From: Clostridium tyrobutyricum DSM 2637 = ATCC 25755 = JCM 11008
GTDB lineage: Bacteria > Bacillota > Clostridia > Clostridiales > Clostridiaceae
Assembly (NCBI RefSeq): GCF_000359585.1
Contig: NZ_APMH01000005.1
Span: 88,460 to 152,459 of the forward strand
DNA length: 64,000 bases
Direction of reading: 5' to 3'
Each line of letters starts with the position of its first letter. Position 1 is the stretch's first letter. The notes under the pieces are model-generated. The model worked only from the letters and a program-made list of their open reading frames with translations. It did no database searches and was not told the DNA's origin. The translations under genes were made by a program, and so were the position numbers. Shown piece after piece: positions 1 through 8,757 of this stretch.

Positions 1-1
1 T

Positions 2-427
2 CCAAGTACTATTGAAGAAACAAAATATATTTATAATAAATTAAATGCTTCATCAGATATTCCAATATACTTAAATTTGGATGTAGGACATTTAAACATC
101 AATTCATCGGATCCTGCCGATGGTGATACTTATGCATGGATCAGGGAACTTCTTAAATATTCGAAAGTCCTTCATTTACAGCAAACTAAAAAAGGAGCTA
201 GTTTACATGCTGCATTTACTAAGGAAAATAATAATGATGGAATTATAGATGGAAAAAAGGTTATAGATGAAGTAGTAAAAACCAACATAAGAGAAATTTA
301 TCTTACAATGGAGTTATTTTTTAAGCCAATTGGATTAAATGACAATATAATTATTTCCTCGCTAAAGGAGAGTATTGATTATTGGAAAGATATCATAGAT
401 ACCTATAAAAGTATTAATCAGAAATGA
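2..427 (+). CDS. Sugar-phosphate isomerase/epimerase, TIM barrel (5' truncated)
   Basis: The reading frame is open from the window edge to a TGA, giving the last 141 residues. The sequence has the C-terminal half of a xylose-isomerase-like TIM barrel: a metal-binding LDVGH motif, then DTYAWIREL, HLQQT and an N-x-DGII segment. From memory this layout resembles EryH-type D-erythrulose-1-phosphate epimerases more than xylose isomerase. It would interconvert ketose phosphates in the cytoplasm. It lies 76 bp upstream of an aldolase and a PTS on the same strand, so it probably belongs to the same catabolic operon. The family assignment is fairly firm; the tetrulose-phosphate substrate is inference. 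The N-terminal part lies outside the window. Confidence 0.72.
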   Translation, partial: PSTIEETKYIYNKLNASSDIPIYLNLDVGHLNINSSDPADGDTYAWIRELLKYSKVLHLQQTKKGASLHAAFTKENNNDGIIDGKKVIDEVVKTNIREIYLTMELFFKPIGLNDNIIISSLKESIDYWKDIIDTYKSINQK

Positions 428-503
428 TGAGATATAAACATTAATAGCAAGGATTTAGGAAGGTGGTAGTTATAAAAAATAATTATGATAAGGGGGATTG
501 CTA

Positions 504-1148
504 ATGTTATTAGAAGACAATAGGAAGAAAGTAATAGAAATAGCATTGAAGGTGCAAGAAAAAGAGCTTGTCACATTGACTTTCGGAAATTTTAGCATTA
601 GAGATAAAGAGACAGATTATATATGTATTACTCCAAGTGGAATAAATTATGAGGACTTAAAACCTGAAGATATTGTGGTTGCTAATTTACATGGAGAAGT
701 AATTGATGGAAATAAAAAACCATCTACAGAGATATTAATGCATTGTGCAATCTATAAAAAACGACAAGATGTATTTGGCATAATCCATACTCATTCAACT
801 ATGGCTACATCATGGGCTTGCTGTGGCATGGATATACCATGTATTTCTTCAGAACTTTCATCTCTTATAGGTGGACCAATAAGATGTGCTCCTTATAAAA
901 CTCAGGAAACTAGAGAATTAGGGGAAGTAGCTGCTGCAACACTAAAAGATAGCAATGCTATATTGTTAAAAAATCATGGCACCATTTCAGTCGGAAAGGA
1001 TATAAATGAAGCATTTATTAATTCAATAATAGTAGAGGAAAGTGCTAAAAAAGCATTTTATGCAAAACAGATAGGTGTTTTGAGTATAATCTCGGAAGAT
1101 GAATGTAATCTTATTAAAAAAAATGTTAAAAAAAAATATGGACAGTAA
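504..1148 (+). CDS. Class II aldolase/adducin family protein (fuculose-phosphate aldolase-like)
   Basis: Zinc-dependent aldolase, 214 aa, close to the family's usual 210-230. Key residues fit FucA: catalytic Glu76 in PSTEILMH, zinc ligands His95 and His97 in HTHST, and His158 in KNHGT. Such enzymes cleave a ketose 1-phosphate into dihydroxyacetone phosphate and a short aldehyde. I chose ATG 504 over an in-frame TTG six bases earlier because AGGGGG at 491-496 is correctly spaced from it. The gene sits between a ketose-phosphate epimerase and a PTS, so it probably cleaves the sugar phosphate made from the imported polyol. The exact substrate cannot be read from sequence. Confidence 0.85.
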   Translation: MLLEDNRKKVIEIALKVQEKELVTLTFGNFSIRDKETDYICITPSGINYEDLKPEDIVVANLHGEVIDGNKKPSTEILMHCAIYKKRQDVFGIIHTHSTMATSWACCGMDIPCISSELSSLIGGPIRCAPYKTQETRELGEVAAATLKDSNAILLKNHGTISVGKDINEAFINSIIVEESAKKAFYAKQIGVLSIISEDECNLIKKNVKKKYGQ

Positions 1149-1152
1149 GGTG

Positions 1153-1617
1153 ATGAATGTGGATATACTTAATAAAGAATTGGTAAAGATTAGTTTAGAT
1201 GCTGAAAAATTTAGTGATGTAATAGAAACATTAGGAAGTTTAATGTATAAACAGAAAAGTGTAAAAGATACTTATATAAATGCTGTTATAGAACGAGAAA
1301 AAGTATTTCCAACAGGACTTCCAAGTGAAGGTATGTGTGTTGCAATTCCTCATACTGATAGCATACATGTTAATAAATCATGTATGGCCATAGCTACGCT
1401 GAAAAATCCAGTAGAATTTAGTATGATGGGGAATATAAATAAAAAATTGAGCGTAAATGTTGTATTCCTTTTGGCTATAAAAGACCCTAATAATCAGCTT
1501 ATGTTATTAAAAAACTTAATGCTTTTAATTCAAAATGGAGAATTGCTTAATAGGTTAAAAGATGCGGAATCTGTAGATAAAGTTCTAGAAGTATTACAGT
1601 TTTGCGCTATTAGTTAA
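1153..1617 (+). CDS. PTS sugar transporter subunit IIA, galactitol/fructose type
   Basis: Cytoplasmic phosphocarrier of 154 aa that passes phosphate from HPr to the IIB protein. The phosphorylation site is His67 in the IPHTDS motif of PTS_EIIA_2 domains. ATG 1153 is preferred because TAAGGTG precedes it; longer in-frame starts would run into the aldolase gene. Only 4 bp separate it from the aldolase stop, and IIB follows 26 bp downstream, so these are co-transcribed. Separate IIA, IIB and IIC proteins are typical of the galactitol class of PTS. Confidence 0.88.
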   Translation: MNVDILNKELVKISLDAEKFSDVIETLGSLMYKQKSVKDTYINAVIEREKVFPTGLPSEGMCVAIPHTDSIHVNKSCMAIATLKNPVEFSMMGNINKKLSVNVVFLLAIKDPNNQLMLLKNLMLLIQNGELLNRLKDAESVDKVLEVLQFCAIS

Positions 1618-1643
1618 AAAATTAAAAATAAGGAGTGTTAGTA

Positions 1644-1952
1644 ATGAGGCAAATAAAAATTATTACAGTATGTGGCTCAGGAGTTGTAAGTTCAACAATG
1701 GTGGCAAATAAATTAAAAAATCAAATTGAAGATGAAAAGGGTTATCAGGTAGAAGCAACAGAGGCTAATCCAGGGCAACTTGAGGGAATTATGAGTTCAG
1801 GCAGTTATGATTTTATAGTGGCACTTACACCAGTTACCCAGAGTTACGATATTCCAATAATTGATGGAATAGGCTATTTGACAGGATTTGGTGAAGATGA
1901 AGTTATGGAGGAGATATATAAAGTCATAGATGGGTTAGATTCAAATAATTAG
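1644..1952 (+). CDS. PTS sugar transporter subunit IIB, galactitol type
   Basis: Protein of 102 aa with the PTS_IIB fold. The phosphocysteine is Cys10 in the loop VCGSGVVSS, directly after the first beta strand. It takes phosphate from the IIA protein and gives it to the sugar during import through IIC. ATG 1644 has AAGGAG at 1630-1635 about eight bases upstream, which excludes the in-frame GTG at 1635. It lies between IIA and IIC in the same operon. Length and the CGSG motif match GatB-like proteins; the carried sugar is not known. Confidence 0.88.
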   Translation: MRQIKIITVCGSGVVSSTMVANKLKNQIEDEKGYQVEATEANPGQLEGIMSSGSYDFIVALTPVTQSYDIPIIDGIGYLTGFGEDEVMEEIYKVIDGLDSNN

Positions 1953-1963
1953 GAGGAGATCTT

Positions 1964-3376
1964 ATGTTTTTTGAAGCATTGAAAAGAGTTTTTGATTCAT
2001 TTGGTGCATATATTTTTGTTCCAATAATGTTATATATAATTGCAAGGGTTATGAAATGTAACAGGAAAAGAGCTTTTCAATCTGCATTATTTGCAGGAGT
2101 AGGACTTGAAGGATTTAGTTTATTAATTAACTCATTTATACCCATTATTACTCCTTTGGTTAGATCCATGGTATCAAGCACAGGAATACACCTTCCTGCT
2201 ATTGATATGGGTTGGCAGACTACTTCAATAGTTGCTTATTCCACTAATGTTGGAATGATTTATTTAGGACTCTGTATATTATTGCAAGTTATATTATTTT
2301 TGGTGAAATGGACAGATGTATTTCAAGCGGCAGATCTATGGAATAATTATTCTTATATGGTTTGGGGATCCATAATATATCTACTAACTAAAAATATGTT
2401 TCTTGCACTTGGATGCATGATTATACTTACGCTTTATACTTTGCTTTGTACTGAATTGACACAGAAGAGATGGTCGACTTACTATCACTATCCAAGATGT
2501 ACAATTTCTGCATTACACACAATAGGAGCGGCACCCTTTGCAATAGTTTTAGATATATTACTGGACAAACTTCATTTAAATAAAATTAAGGCGGATCCTC
2601 AGACTATTCAAAAAAAACTAGGATTTTTAGGTGATCCAACTACATTAGGATTCTTACTTGGCATGCTATTAGGAGTAATTGGAAATATTAAAAGATTAAA
2701 TACCTTGGGGGCCTGGGGGAATATAGCACTTATTGGTGTTGCAACTGCTGCAGTTATGACCATATTCCCTAAAATAGCAAGCATATTTGCTTCAGCTTTT
2801 ACTATAATAACTGATGCTTCTAAAAAGGCTACTAAAGGTAAGAAGGATACGAGGGTTTGGTATATAGCTATTAATGATGCCGCAGGGTATGGTGAAACTG
2901 CAACTCTTATTTCTGGTTTACTTTTAATTCCTATTTTGCTTATAATATCATTTATTTTGCCTGGAAATAGAGTATTACCTATGGTTGACCTAATAGCAAT
3001 ACCTTATGGAATACAGGCAATGGTATGTGTTTCAAATGGGAATATAGTAAAGACAATTATTAGTGGAGCTATATGGTTTACACTAGGATTATTATTAGCG
3101 TCTTTTACAGCACCTGTATTTACAGAAGTTGCAAAGCAGGTAGGTGTAAGTATTCCTTCTACTGGTCTCTTTATAACAAGCCTTCTTATTTTAGCACAGC
3201 CGCTGGCAGGAGTAATATTTTTGGCATTTTTATCACAGAATCCAGTGTTAATTGGATTAGTTGTTGTGGCTTACTTACTCGGATATGTAATTTTCAGAAA
3301 AAATAAAGTAAAATTACAGGATTTCCTAGAAGAAAGAGTTAAAAAGAATAAAGAGTTAATTCAAAATAATGTCTAA
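1964..3376 (+). CDS. PTS transporter subunit IIC, galactitol type
   Basis: Integral membrane permease of 470 aa with about a dozen hydrophobic segments, in the EIIC-GAT family. It begins FFEALKRVFDSFGAYIFVP and ends in a Lys-rich cytoplasmic tail. It forms the membrane channel and, with IIB, phosphorylates the substrate on entry. GGAGGAG lies just upstream of ATG 1964, 11 bp after the IIB stop. Family members import galactitol, pentitols and other polyols. Its neighbours, a tetrulose-phosphate-type epimerase and a polyol-phosphate-type dehydrogenase, suggest a short polyol, but this is inference. Confidence 0.88.
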   Translation: MFFEALKRVFDSFGAYIFVPIMLYIIARVMKCNRKRAFQSALFAGVGLEGFSLLINSFIPIITPLVRSMVSSTGIHLPAIDMGWQTTSIVAYSTNVGMIYLGLCILLQVILFLVKWTDVFQAADLWNNYSYMVWGSIIYLLTKNMFLALGCMIILTLYTLLCTELTQKRWSTYYHYPRCTISALHTIGAAPFAIVLDILLDKLHLNKIKADPQTIQKKLGFLGDPTTLGFLLGMLLGVIGNIKRLNTLGAWGNIALIGVATAAVMTIFPKIASIFASAFTIITDASKKATKGKKDTRVWYIAINDAAGYGETATLISGLLLIPILLIISFILPGNRVLPMVDLIAIPYGIQAMVCVSNGNIVKTIISGAIWFTLGLLLASFTAPVFTEVAKQVGVSIPSTGLFITSLLILAQPLAGVIFLAFLSQNPVLIGLVVVAYLLGYVIFRKNKVKLQDFLEERVKKNKELIQNNV

Positions 3377-3387
3377 TATAAAATTGG

Positions 3388-3414
3388 GAATAGATAGTTT
3401 AATTCTATCTATTC
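3388..3414 (+). other. Perfect 10-bp stem-loop inside the polyol operon
   Basis: GAATAGATAG (3388-3397) and CTATCTATTC (3405-3414) pair perfectly around a 7-nt A/T loop, just after the IIC stop. The following TTCATTTT is a weak U tract. It may act as a partial terminator or an mRNA processing and stability element that sets different expression for the PTS and the dehydrogenase genes. A second short repeat, TATAGT/ACTATA, follows near 3426-3443. Confidence 0.55.
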
Positions 3415-3473
3415 TTCATTTTAAATATAGTATTGAAACTATACTGAATTTTGTATAGAGAGGAGTGGTTTAT

Positions 3474-4916
3474 GTGGAAAAATATGATTTGATAATTATT
3501 GGGGGCGGAATAGTCGGATGTGCTGTAGCTAGAGAATTATCTAGGTATAGGCTTAAAAGTGCTCTCCTAGAAGCAAATCAAGATATAGCTTGTGGTACTA
3601 CAAAAGCAAATGGTGGTATAATCCATGCAGGATATGATCCAAATCCATCATCTTTAAAAGGGAAGTTGAATGTAAAGGGAAGTTTAATGTATCCGAAATT
3701 GAAGGAAGAATTAAATTTTAAATATGAAAACAAAGGGTCAATGGTTTTGGGATATAACGAAAAGGATCTTGAATTTTTAAATAAGCTTTTAAAAAATGGC
3801 AAAAAAATCGGAGTACCTAATCTAAAAATATTAAAAAGTCATGAAATAAAGGATATGGAACCAGGAATAAATAAAGATGTAAAGTATGCTCTATTTGCTC
3901 CTACAGCAGGTGAAGTAGATTCTTTTGAAATCGCAATTGCTTTTGCTGAAAATGCAGCCCAAAATGGAGTAAATATTTATAGAAATCAAAAGGTAATAAA
4001 TATTAAATATGATAATCATTTATTTTATATAAATACAGAGAATAAAGAATATGTATCCAATTATGTAGTAAATTGTGCAGGGCTTTATGCTGACAGAATA
4101 GCAAATATGGTTGGAATATATGACTATAAAATAAAACCAAGAAAAGGGGAACTGTTAATTCTTGACAAATCTTCTAAAGCTAAGGTAAATAGAATACTTT
4201 TCCCTATTCCTGGAGAACACACTAAAGGTATAGTTGTTATTCCAACTGTTTCAGGAAATATCTTAATTGGGTCAACTGCGGAAGAAATAGAAGATAAAGA
4301 AGATACCACCACCAGTGCAATAGGTATAGATTCACTGTTAAATGGAGCTATAAAATCGGTACCATCAATTTCCCAAAAGGATGTAATAAGGACTTTTGCT
4401 GGATCTCGTGCTGTAACTATTAATAACTCGAATGATTTCTATATAGAAGCTTCAAAAGTTATAAAAGGATTCGTCAGTGTTGCAGGTATACAGTCTCCTG
4501 GTATAGCTTCATCACCTGCAATTGCCGAGTATGTAAGAGATATATTAGCTAATGAGGGTGTTGAACTTAAGGTTAATGACAATTTTGACCCTTATAGAAG
4601 AGATATATTACGCATGAGTGAAATTGATAATAAAGTTAAAGATCAACTAATTAAAGAGAATTCAAAATATGGACATATAATATGTAGATGCGAACAGGTT
4701 TCAGAAGGTGAAATCATTGATTGCATCAAAAGACCTGTTGGTGCAACAACTGTTGACGGAGTGAAAAAAAGGACTAGAGCCGGAATGGGACGTTGTCAAG
4801 GAGGATTTTGTCAAGATAGAATTATTTCAATTCTATCTCGTGAATTAAATAAATCAGAACTTGATATTTTAAAAGAAAATACAGGTTCAAAAATTATTTA
4901 TACAAACTTAAAGTAA
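3474..4916 (+). CDS. FAD-dependent glycerol-3-phosphate dehydrogenase-like protein with C-terminal [2Fe-2S] domain
   Basis: GlpA/GlpD-type oxidoreductase, 480 aa. The N-terminal DLIIIGGGIVGCAVARELSRY is the FAD-binding Rossmann motif. The DAO domain fills residues 1-360, and the C-terminal BFD-like domain carries CRC and CQGGFC clusters for a [2Fe-2S] centre. The true start is probably GTG 3474: AGGAG at 3461-3465 is eight bases upstream, while ATG 3472 is out of frame. It would oxidise a polyol phosphate to a ketose phosphate and pass electrons to the next protein. Clostridial glycerol operons carry the same trio of genes. Next to a PTS and an EryH-like epimerase, an erythritol-phosphate-type substrate is also possible. 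Confidence 0.85.
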   Translation: MEKYDLIIIGGGIVGCAVARELSRYRLKSALLEANQDIACGTTKANGGIIHAGYDPNPSSLKGKLNVKGSLMYPKLKEELNFKYENKGSMVLGYNEKDLEFLNKLLKNGKKIGVPNLKILKSHEIKDMEPGINKDVKYALFAPTAGEVDSFEIAIAFAENAAQNGVNIYRNQKVINIKYDNHLFYINTENKEYVSNYVVNCAGLYADRIANMVGIYDYKIKPRKGELLILDKSSKAKVNRILFPIPGEHTKGIVVIPTVSGNILIGSTAEEIEDKEDTTTSAIGIDSLLNGAIKSVPSISQKDVIRTFAGSRAVTINNSNDFYIEASKVIKGFVSVAGIQSPGIASSPAIAEYVRDILANEGVELKVNDNFDPYRRDILRMSEIDNKVKDQLIKENSKYGHIICRCEQVSEGEIIDCIKRPVGATTVDGVKKRTRAGMGRCQGGFCQDRIISILSRELNKSELDILKENTGSKIIYTNLK

Positions 4917-4930
4917 AGGAGACGTTTTTT

Positions 4931-6184
4931 ATGGATACATTCTATTATGATGTGGTAGTTGTAGGTGGTGGGCCAGCGGGATTAGCAGCTGCTTTGAAAG
5001 CATGGGAACATGGAGCAGAAGTGGCAATCTTTGAAAGAAATGATGAACTTGGCGGAATACTTAATCAATGCATACACAGTGGATTTGGATTAAGTTATTT
5101 TAAAAAGGAATTGACAGGACCTGAATATGCTCAAAGATTTATAGACAAGTTGAGTGAGTCAAAAGTAAAAGTCTATTTGAATACTATGGTAATAGATATA
5201 GATGAAAATAAAAACATTATTGCAGTTAATGAAAATGGAGTAATAAATGTAGAAGCGAAATCAATAGTGTTGTCTATGGGATGTAGAGAAAGGACAGCAG
5301 GTGCCATAAAAATACCAGGGTACAGACCATCTGGAGTAATGACGGCAGGTCAGGCACAGCGGTATATAAATATAAGGAATTTAAAACCTGGAACAAAAGC
5401 TGTAATTTTAGGATCTGGAGATATAGGATTAATAATGGCAAGAAGATTAACATTAGAGGGAATAAAGGTTTTAGGAGTTTATGAAGTAATGCCATATCCT
5501 AATGGACTCTACAGAAATATAAGGCAGTGTCTTGAGGATTTTAATATTCCATTATATCTTTCTACAACTGTGACAAAAATATTTGGAAAAGATAGAATAG
5601 ATGGGATCATGGTTTCAAAAGTTGATAAATTAATGAGGCCTATTAAAGAAACTGAGAAATTTATAAATTGTGATTCTTTATTACTATCAGTTGGATTAAT
5701 ACCGGAAAATGAGCTTTCTGAAAAAGCTGGAATAAGAATAAATCCTATAACAAATGGACCTATTGTTGATAATAAACTTCAAACTAATATACCTGGGATA
5801 TTTGCCTGTGGAAATGTATTACATGTACATGACCTTGTAGATAATGTGACATTAGAATCAGAAGAGGCAGGTTTAAGATCAGTTAAGTATGCTAAATCTG
5901 AAGAAGAATCAAATGTTTATAATAGAAAAATAATATCGATTAAGAATGTAAGATACACTGTACCTAATCTTATAGCAAAGGAGATAGATTTACCTGTTAA
6001 AGTTAAGTTTAGGGTAGGAAAACCATTGAAGGGTAAAATAGTTTTAAAGTCAGATGATAAAAAAATATTTGAAACTAAAATTCTAAATTTAAAACCAAGC
6101 AAAATGGAACAGATTATATTAACTAAAGATATTGCAAACAAATATCAAAATGATATAGAAATTGACGTAGAGGAGGTTTTATAA
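4931..6184 (+). CDS. NAD(P)/FAD-dependent oxidoreductase
   Basis: Flavoprotein of 417 aa with two dinucleotide-binding motifs: VVVVGGGPAGLAAALKA near the N-terminus for FAD and VILGSGDIGLIMARRL near residue 160 for NAD(P). A conserved C-terminal FAD motif, GIFACGNVLHVHDLVD, lies near residue 290. It belongs to the pyridine nucleotide-disulfide oxidoreductase-like proteins that follow GlpA-type dehydrogenases in clostridia and probably carries electrons between the dehydrogenase flavin and NAD. ATG 4931 follows AAAGGAG, 14 bp after the upstream stop. No separate quinone-binding GlpC is present, consistent with a soluble anaerobic route. Confidence 0.83.
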   Translation: MDTFYYDVVVVGGGPAGLAAALKAWEHGAEVAIFERNDELGGILNQCIHSGFGLSYFKKELTGPEYAQRFIDKLSESKVKVYLNTMVIDIDENKNIIAVNENGVINVEAKSIVLSMGCRERTAGAIKIPGYRPSGVMTAGQAQRYINIRNLKPGTKAVILGSGDIGLIMARRLTLEGIKVLGVYEVMPYPNGLYRNIRQCLEDFNIPLYLSTTVTKIFGKDRIDGIMVSKVDKLMRPIKETEKFINCDSLLLSVGLIPENELSEKAGIRINPITNGPIVDNKLQTNIPGIFACGNVLHVHDLVDNVTLESEEAGLRSVKYAKSEEESNVYNRKIISIKNVRYTVPNLIAKEIDLPVKVKFRVGKPLKGKIVLKSDDKKIFETKILNLKPSKMEQIILTKDIANKYQNDIEIDVEEVL

Positions 6185-6547
6185 TTGGAGGTAAATGATC
6201 TATATTGCATAGTATGTCCAAATGGATGTAAGTTAACTGTAACATTACAAAATAATAAGATAGCAGAAATAAAAGGTCAAAAATGTAATAGAGGAGAGAG
6301 TTATGCATTACAGGAAATAAAAGATCCTAAAAGAATCTTAACTTCAACAGTAAAAATTAATAACAGCAATAGGATCTTATTGCCTGTTCGTTCAGATATA
6401 AGCATATCGAAAGATCTATTGTTTGAAGCAATGAAAGAAATTAATAAAGTTAGGGCTACTCCTCCAATTGAATGTGGCGATATAATAATCAAGAATATTT
6501 TGAATACAGATGTAAATATTATAGCCGAGAAAAGTATAAAATTTTAA
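6185..6547 (+). CDS. DUF1667 domain-containing protein
   Basis: Small protein of 120 aa with an N-terminal CIVCPNGC cluster and a second Cys at KGQKCNRGE, a likely metal or Fe-S site. DUF1667 proteins regularly follow the two flavoproteins of clostridial glycerol-3-phosphate operons and may be an electron-transfer subunit of the same complex. The start is TTG 6185, abutting the upstream TAA; the strong site GAGGAGG lies about nine bases before it, inside the previous gene. This is the last gene of the operon; a new promoter follows. Confidence 0.8.
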   Translation: MEVNDLYCIVCPNGCKLTVTLQNNKIAEIKGQKCNRGESYALQEIKDPKRILTSTVKINNSNRILLPVRSDISISKDLLFEAMKEINKVRATPPIECGDIIIKNILNTDVNIIAEKSIKF

Positions 6548-6555
6548 ATTTATTG

Positions 6556-6584
6556 TTGACAATATAAAGAAAAAGGTTTATATT
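6556..6584 (+). promoter_or_regulatory. Housekeeping promoter of the riboflavin operon
   Basis: TTGACA at 6556-6561 and TATATT at 6579-6584 are separated by exactly 17 bp, a near-consensus sigma-A promoter. The FMN riboswitch begins about 28 bp beyond the -10 box, as expected for a leader transcript. Confidence 0.85.
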
Positions 6585-6611
6585 GAAAACATAAACAAAA
6601 CTTAATAAATA

Positions 6612-6722
6612 ACTTTCGGGGCAGGGTGAAATTCCCGATCGGCGGTATAGTCCGCAAGCTTTTAGAAGCATGAACTGGTTTAATTCCAGTACCGACAGTA
6701 AAGTCTGGATGAAAGAAAGTAA
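6612..6722 (+). promoter_or_regulatory. FMN riboswitch (RFN element)
   Basis: The conserved RFN blocks are all present in order: CGGGGCAGGGTGAAATTCCC, GATCGGCGGTATAGTCCGC, a variable stem, ACTGGTTTAATTCCAGT, ACCGACAGTAAAGTCTGGAT and GAAAGAA. This aptamer binds flavin mononucleotide. A hairpin with a T tract follows, so control is probably by transcription termination of the rib genes when FMN is plentiful. The gene-free stretch 6548-6896 is explained by promoter, riboswitch and terminator. Confidence 0.97.
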
Positions 6723-6758
6723 GGATTGAATTTGATTTATTAAATTCGAATATTATTA

Positions 6759-6790
6759 TCCCCTGAAGGTTTTTACTTCAGGGGATTTTT
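6759..6790 (+). terminator. Expression-platform terminator of the FMN riboswitch
   Basis: TCCCCTGAAG (6759-6768) pairs with CTTCAGGGGA (6776-6785), followed by TTTTT. It lies 37 bp after the aptamer and upstream of ribD, where a riboswitch-controlled terminator is expected. Confidence 0.92.
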
Positions 6791-6896
6791 GAATTCAACC
6801 ATTAAATAATAGAAAATGTATATAATTTTACATATATACTGTTATATTTTTATAGAAATTCAAGAAAATTCATCAAACAGAGTGGAAGTGAATTTA

Positions 6897-8012
6897 ATGG
6901 AAAATAAAGAAATGGATGAGCACTATATGAAAATAGCACTTAAACTAGCTTCAAGAGGCAGTGGATTTGTAAATCCCAATCCACTTGTTGGAGCTGTAGT
7001 CGTAAATAATGGTGAGATTATAGGAGCTGGCTATCATAAATTTTTTGGAGGACCTCATGCTGAAGTTTATGCATTAAAAGAGGCAGGGGAAAAGGCAAAA
7101 GGTGCAGACATATATGTAACTTTAGAGCCATGTTCCCACTATGGAAAAACTCCCCCTTGTGCAAAAGCTATAGTAAAAGCAGGTATAAAGAGGGTTGTAA
7201 TAGGAGCAATAGACCCTAATCCTTTAGTATCCGGCAAAGGAGTAAAAATTCTGAAGGATGCAAATGTTGAAGTTGTAACAGGAGTTATGGCTGACAAGGT
7301 TATCAAGATGAATGAAATATTTATAAATTATATAATCAACAAGACACCATTTGTAATTTTGAAATCTGCAGTTAGTTTGGACGGAAAAATAGCTACTTCA
7401 GCAGGAAAGTCGAAGTGGATAACTGGAGAAGAGTCCAGGTTGAAAGTTCATGAGATAAGAAACAGAGTTATGGCAATTATGGTTGGAATAGGCACAGTAA
7501 TTGCAGATAATCCACTTTTAACTACAAGACTAAAGGAAAATTGCAAGAGTCCAAAAGCTGTAATTGTAGATTCCAAGCTTAGAATTCCAGTTGCTTCTAA
7601 AATATTTACTACTATAAAAGATAGGGAAATTATAGTTGCATGTACCGAGGATTTCGATAGGGAAAAATCAAAGCAGTTGTTGAGTATGGGTGTAAATGTA
7701 CTTATATGTTCCAAAGATGGATATGGAAGGGTTGACTTGAAATATCTTATCAGAAAATTAGGCGAGCATGGTATAGATAGTATACTTCTGGAAGGTGGAG
7801 GAAGTTTAAATTTTTCAGCATTGCAGTGTCAAGTTGTGGACAAGGTATTTTATTTTATAGCACCAAAATTAATTGGAGGAAGAAATGCTAAAACATCTGT
7901 AGAAGGTGATGGATTTGAAGAATTAAATGAGTCTGTAAAAGTGAAAGAAGTGACTGTAGAAAATATTGGGCAGGATATTATGATTAAAGCTTATATAGAC
8001 AAGCAACAGTAA
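6897..8012 (+). CDS. ribD: Bifunctional riboflavin deaminase/reductase RibD
   Basis: Two domains, 371 aa, the usual length. The N-terminal cytidine-deaminase-like domain has the zinc site HAE (54-56) and PCSHYGKTPPC (Cys79 and Cys88); the C-terminal half is the RibD reductase. It performs deamination and side-chain reduction of the pyrimidine intermediate in riboflavin synthesis. ATG 6897 with weak GGAAGTG upstream starts the conserved region (MENKEMDEHYM). A longer in-frame version to 6816 would run back towards the leader and is unlikely. First gene of the rib operon, under FMN riboswitch control. Confidence 0.95.
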   Translation: MENKEMDEHYMKIALKLASRGSGFVNPNPLVGAVVVNNGEIIGAGYHKFFGGPHAEVYALKEAGEKAKGADIYVTLEPCSHYGKTPPCAKAIVKAGIKRVVIGAIDPNPLVSGKGVKILKDANVEVVTGVMADKVIKMNEIFINYIINKTPFVILKSAVSLDGKIATSAGKSKWITGEESRLKVHEIRNRVMAIMVGIGTVIADNPLLTTRLKENCKSPKAVIVDSKLRIPVASKIFTTIKDREIIVACTEDFDREKSKQLLSMGVNVLICSKDGYGRVDLKYLIRKLGEHGIDSILLEGGGSLNFSALQCQVVDKVFYFIAPKLIGGRNAKTSVEGDGFEELNESVKVKEVTVENIGQDIMIKAYIDKQQ

Positions 8013-8054
8013 TTGTTATTTGATATTTGTTATTTGATATTTGTTATTTATTAT
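8013..8054 (+). repeat. 14-bp tandem repeat between ribD and ribE
   Basis: The unit TTGTTATTTGATAT occurs at 8013-8026 and 8027-8040, with a partial third copy at 8041-8054. It begins one base after the ribD stop and ends just before the ribE ribosome site. A/T-rich slippage repeat; it could tune spacing or mRNA stability, but no function is evident. Confidence 0.85.
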
Positions 8055-8071
8055 TTATAAAAAGGGGGGTA

Positions 8072-8731
8072 ATGATTTTGTTTACTGGCTTAGTAGAGGA
8101 AATTGGTAAAGTTCTGAAAATATCAAAGGGGACAAATTCCTCACAGATTACCATAAAAGCTGAAAAAGTGCTGGATGATGCAAAATTAGGTGACAGCATT
8201 GCTGTAAATGGAACTTGTGTTACTGCAATAGATTTTAAAGAAGATTGCTTTACAGTAGATGTAATGGCAGAAACTCTTAGGATGAGCAATCTTGGAAATG
8301 CAAAAATGGGGAGTATGGTAAATCTTGAAAGAGCGCTTAGAATAGGGGATAGACTTGGAGGACATATAGTGAGCGGCCATATAGATGGAACTGGAAGTAT
8401 AGTCAACATACATGATGAAGACATATCCACATGGCTTGAAATTGAAACTTCATCTGATTTATTGAAGTATATAGTATTAAAAGGATCAGTGGCATTAGAT
8501 GGGGTTAGTCTTACTGTAGCAGATTTAAGTGAAAAGAGTTTTAGCGTATCTTTGATTCCACACACTAAAGGAGAAACCATTTTACATTATAAAAAAGTAG
8601 GGGATGTAATAAATATAGAATGTGATTTGATAGGTAAATTTGTTGAAAAGATGATCTCAAATTCAAATGAACAAGTCAAGAATAAATCAAATATAGATTC
8701 AAATATGTTAACTAAATATGGGTTTATGTAA
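8072..8731 (+). CDS. ribE: Riboflavin synthase, alpha subunit
   Basis: Protein of 219 aa with the two lumazine-binding repeats of riboflavin synthase. It begins with the hallmark MF(L)TGLVEEIG sequence, and the halves carry NGTCVTA and LDGVSLTVA. It dismutates two 6,7-dimethyl-8-ribityllumazine molecules to riboflavin. ATG 8072 follows AAGGGGGG, giving the standard N-terminus; upstream in-frame codons fall in the tandem repeat. The C-terminal tail of about 20 residues is Asn/Ser-rich and probably disordered. Confidence 0.95.
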   Translation: MILFTGLVEEIGKVLKISKGTNSSQITIKAEKVLDDAKLGDSIAVNGTCVTAIDFKEDCFTVDVMAETLRMSNLGNAKMGSMVNLERALRIGDRLGGHIVSGHIDGTGSIVNIHDEDISTWLEIETSSDLLKYIVLKGSVALDGVSLTVADLSEKSFSVSLIPHTKGETILHYKKVGDVINIECDLIGKFVEKMISNSNEQVKNKSNIDSNMLTKYGFM

Positions 8732-8757
8732 AATAATATTTTGAGGGAGGAAAAAAC

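Noticed and set aside
8044..8580. Long minus-strand open frame of 178 codons
   Set aside because: It lies wholly antisense to ribE, whose product is certain; low-complexity Ser/Thr/Ile composition marks it as a shadow frame.
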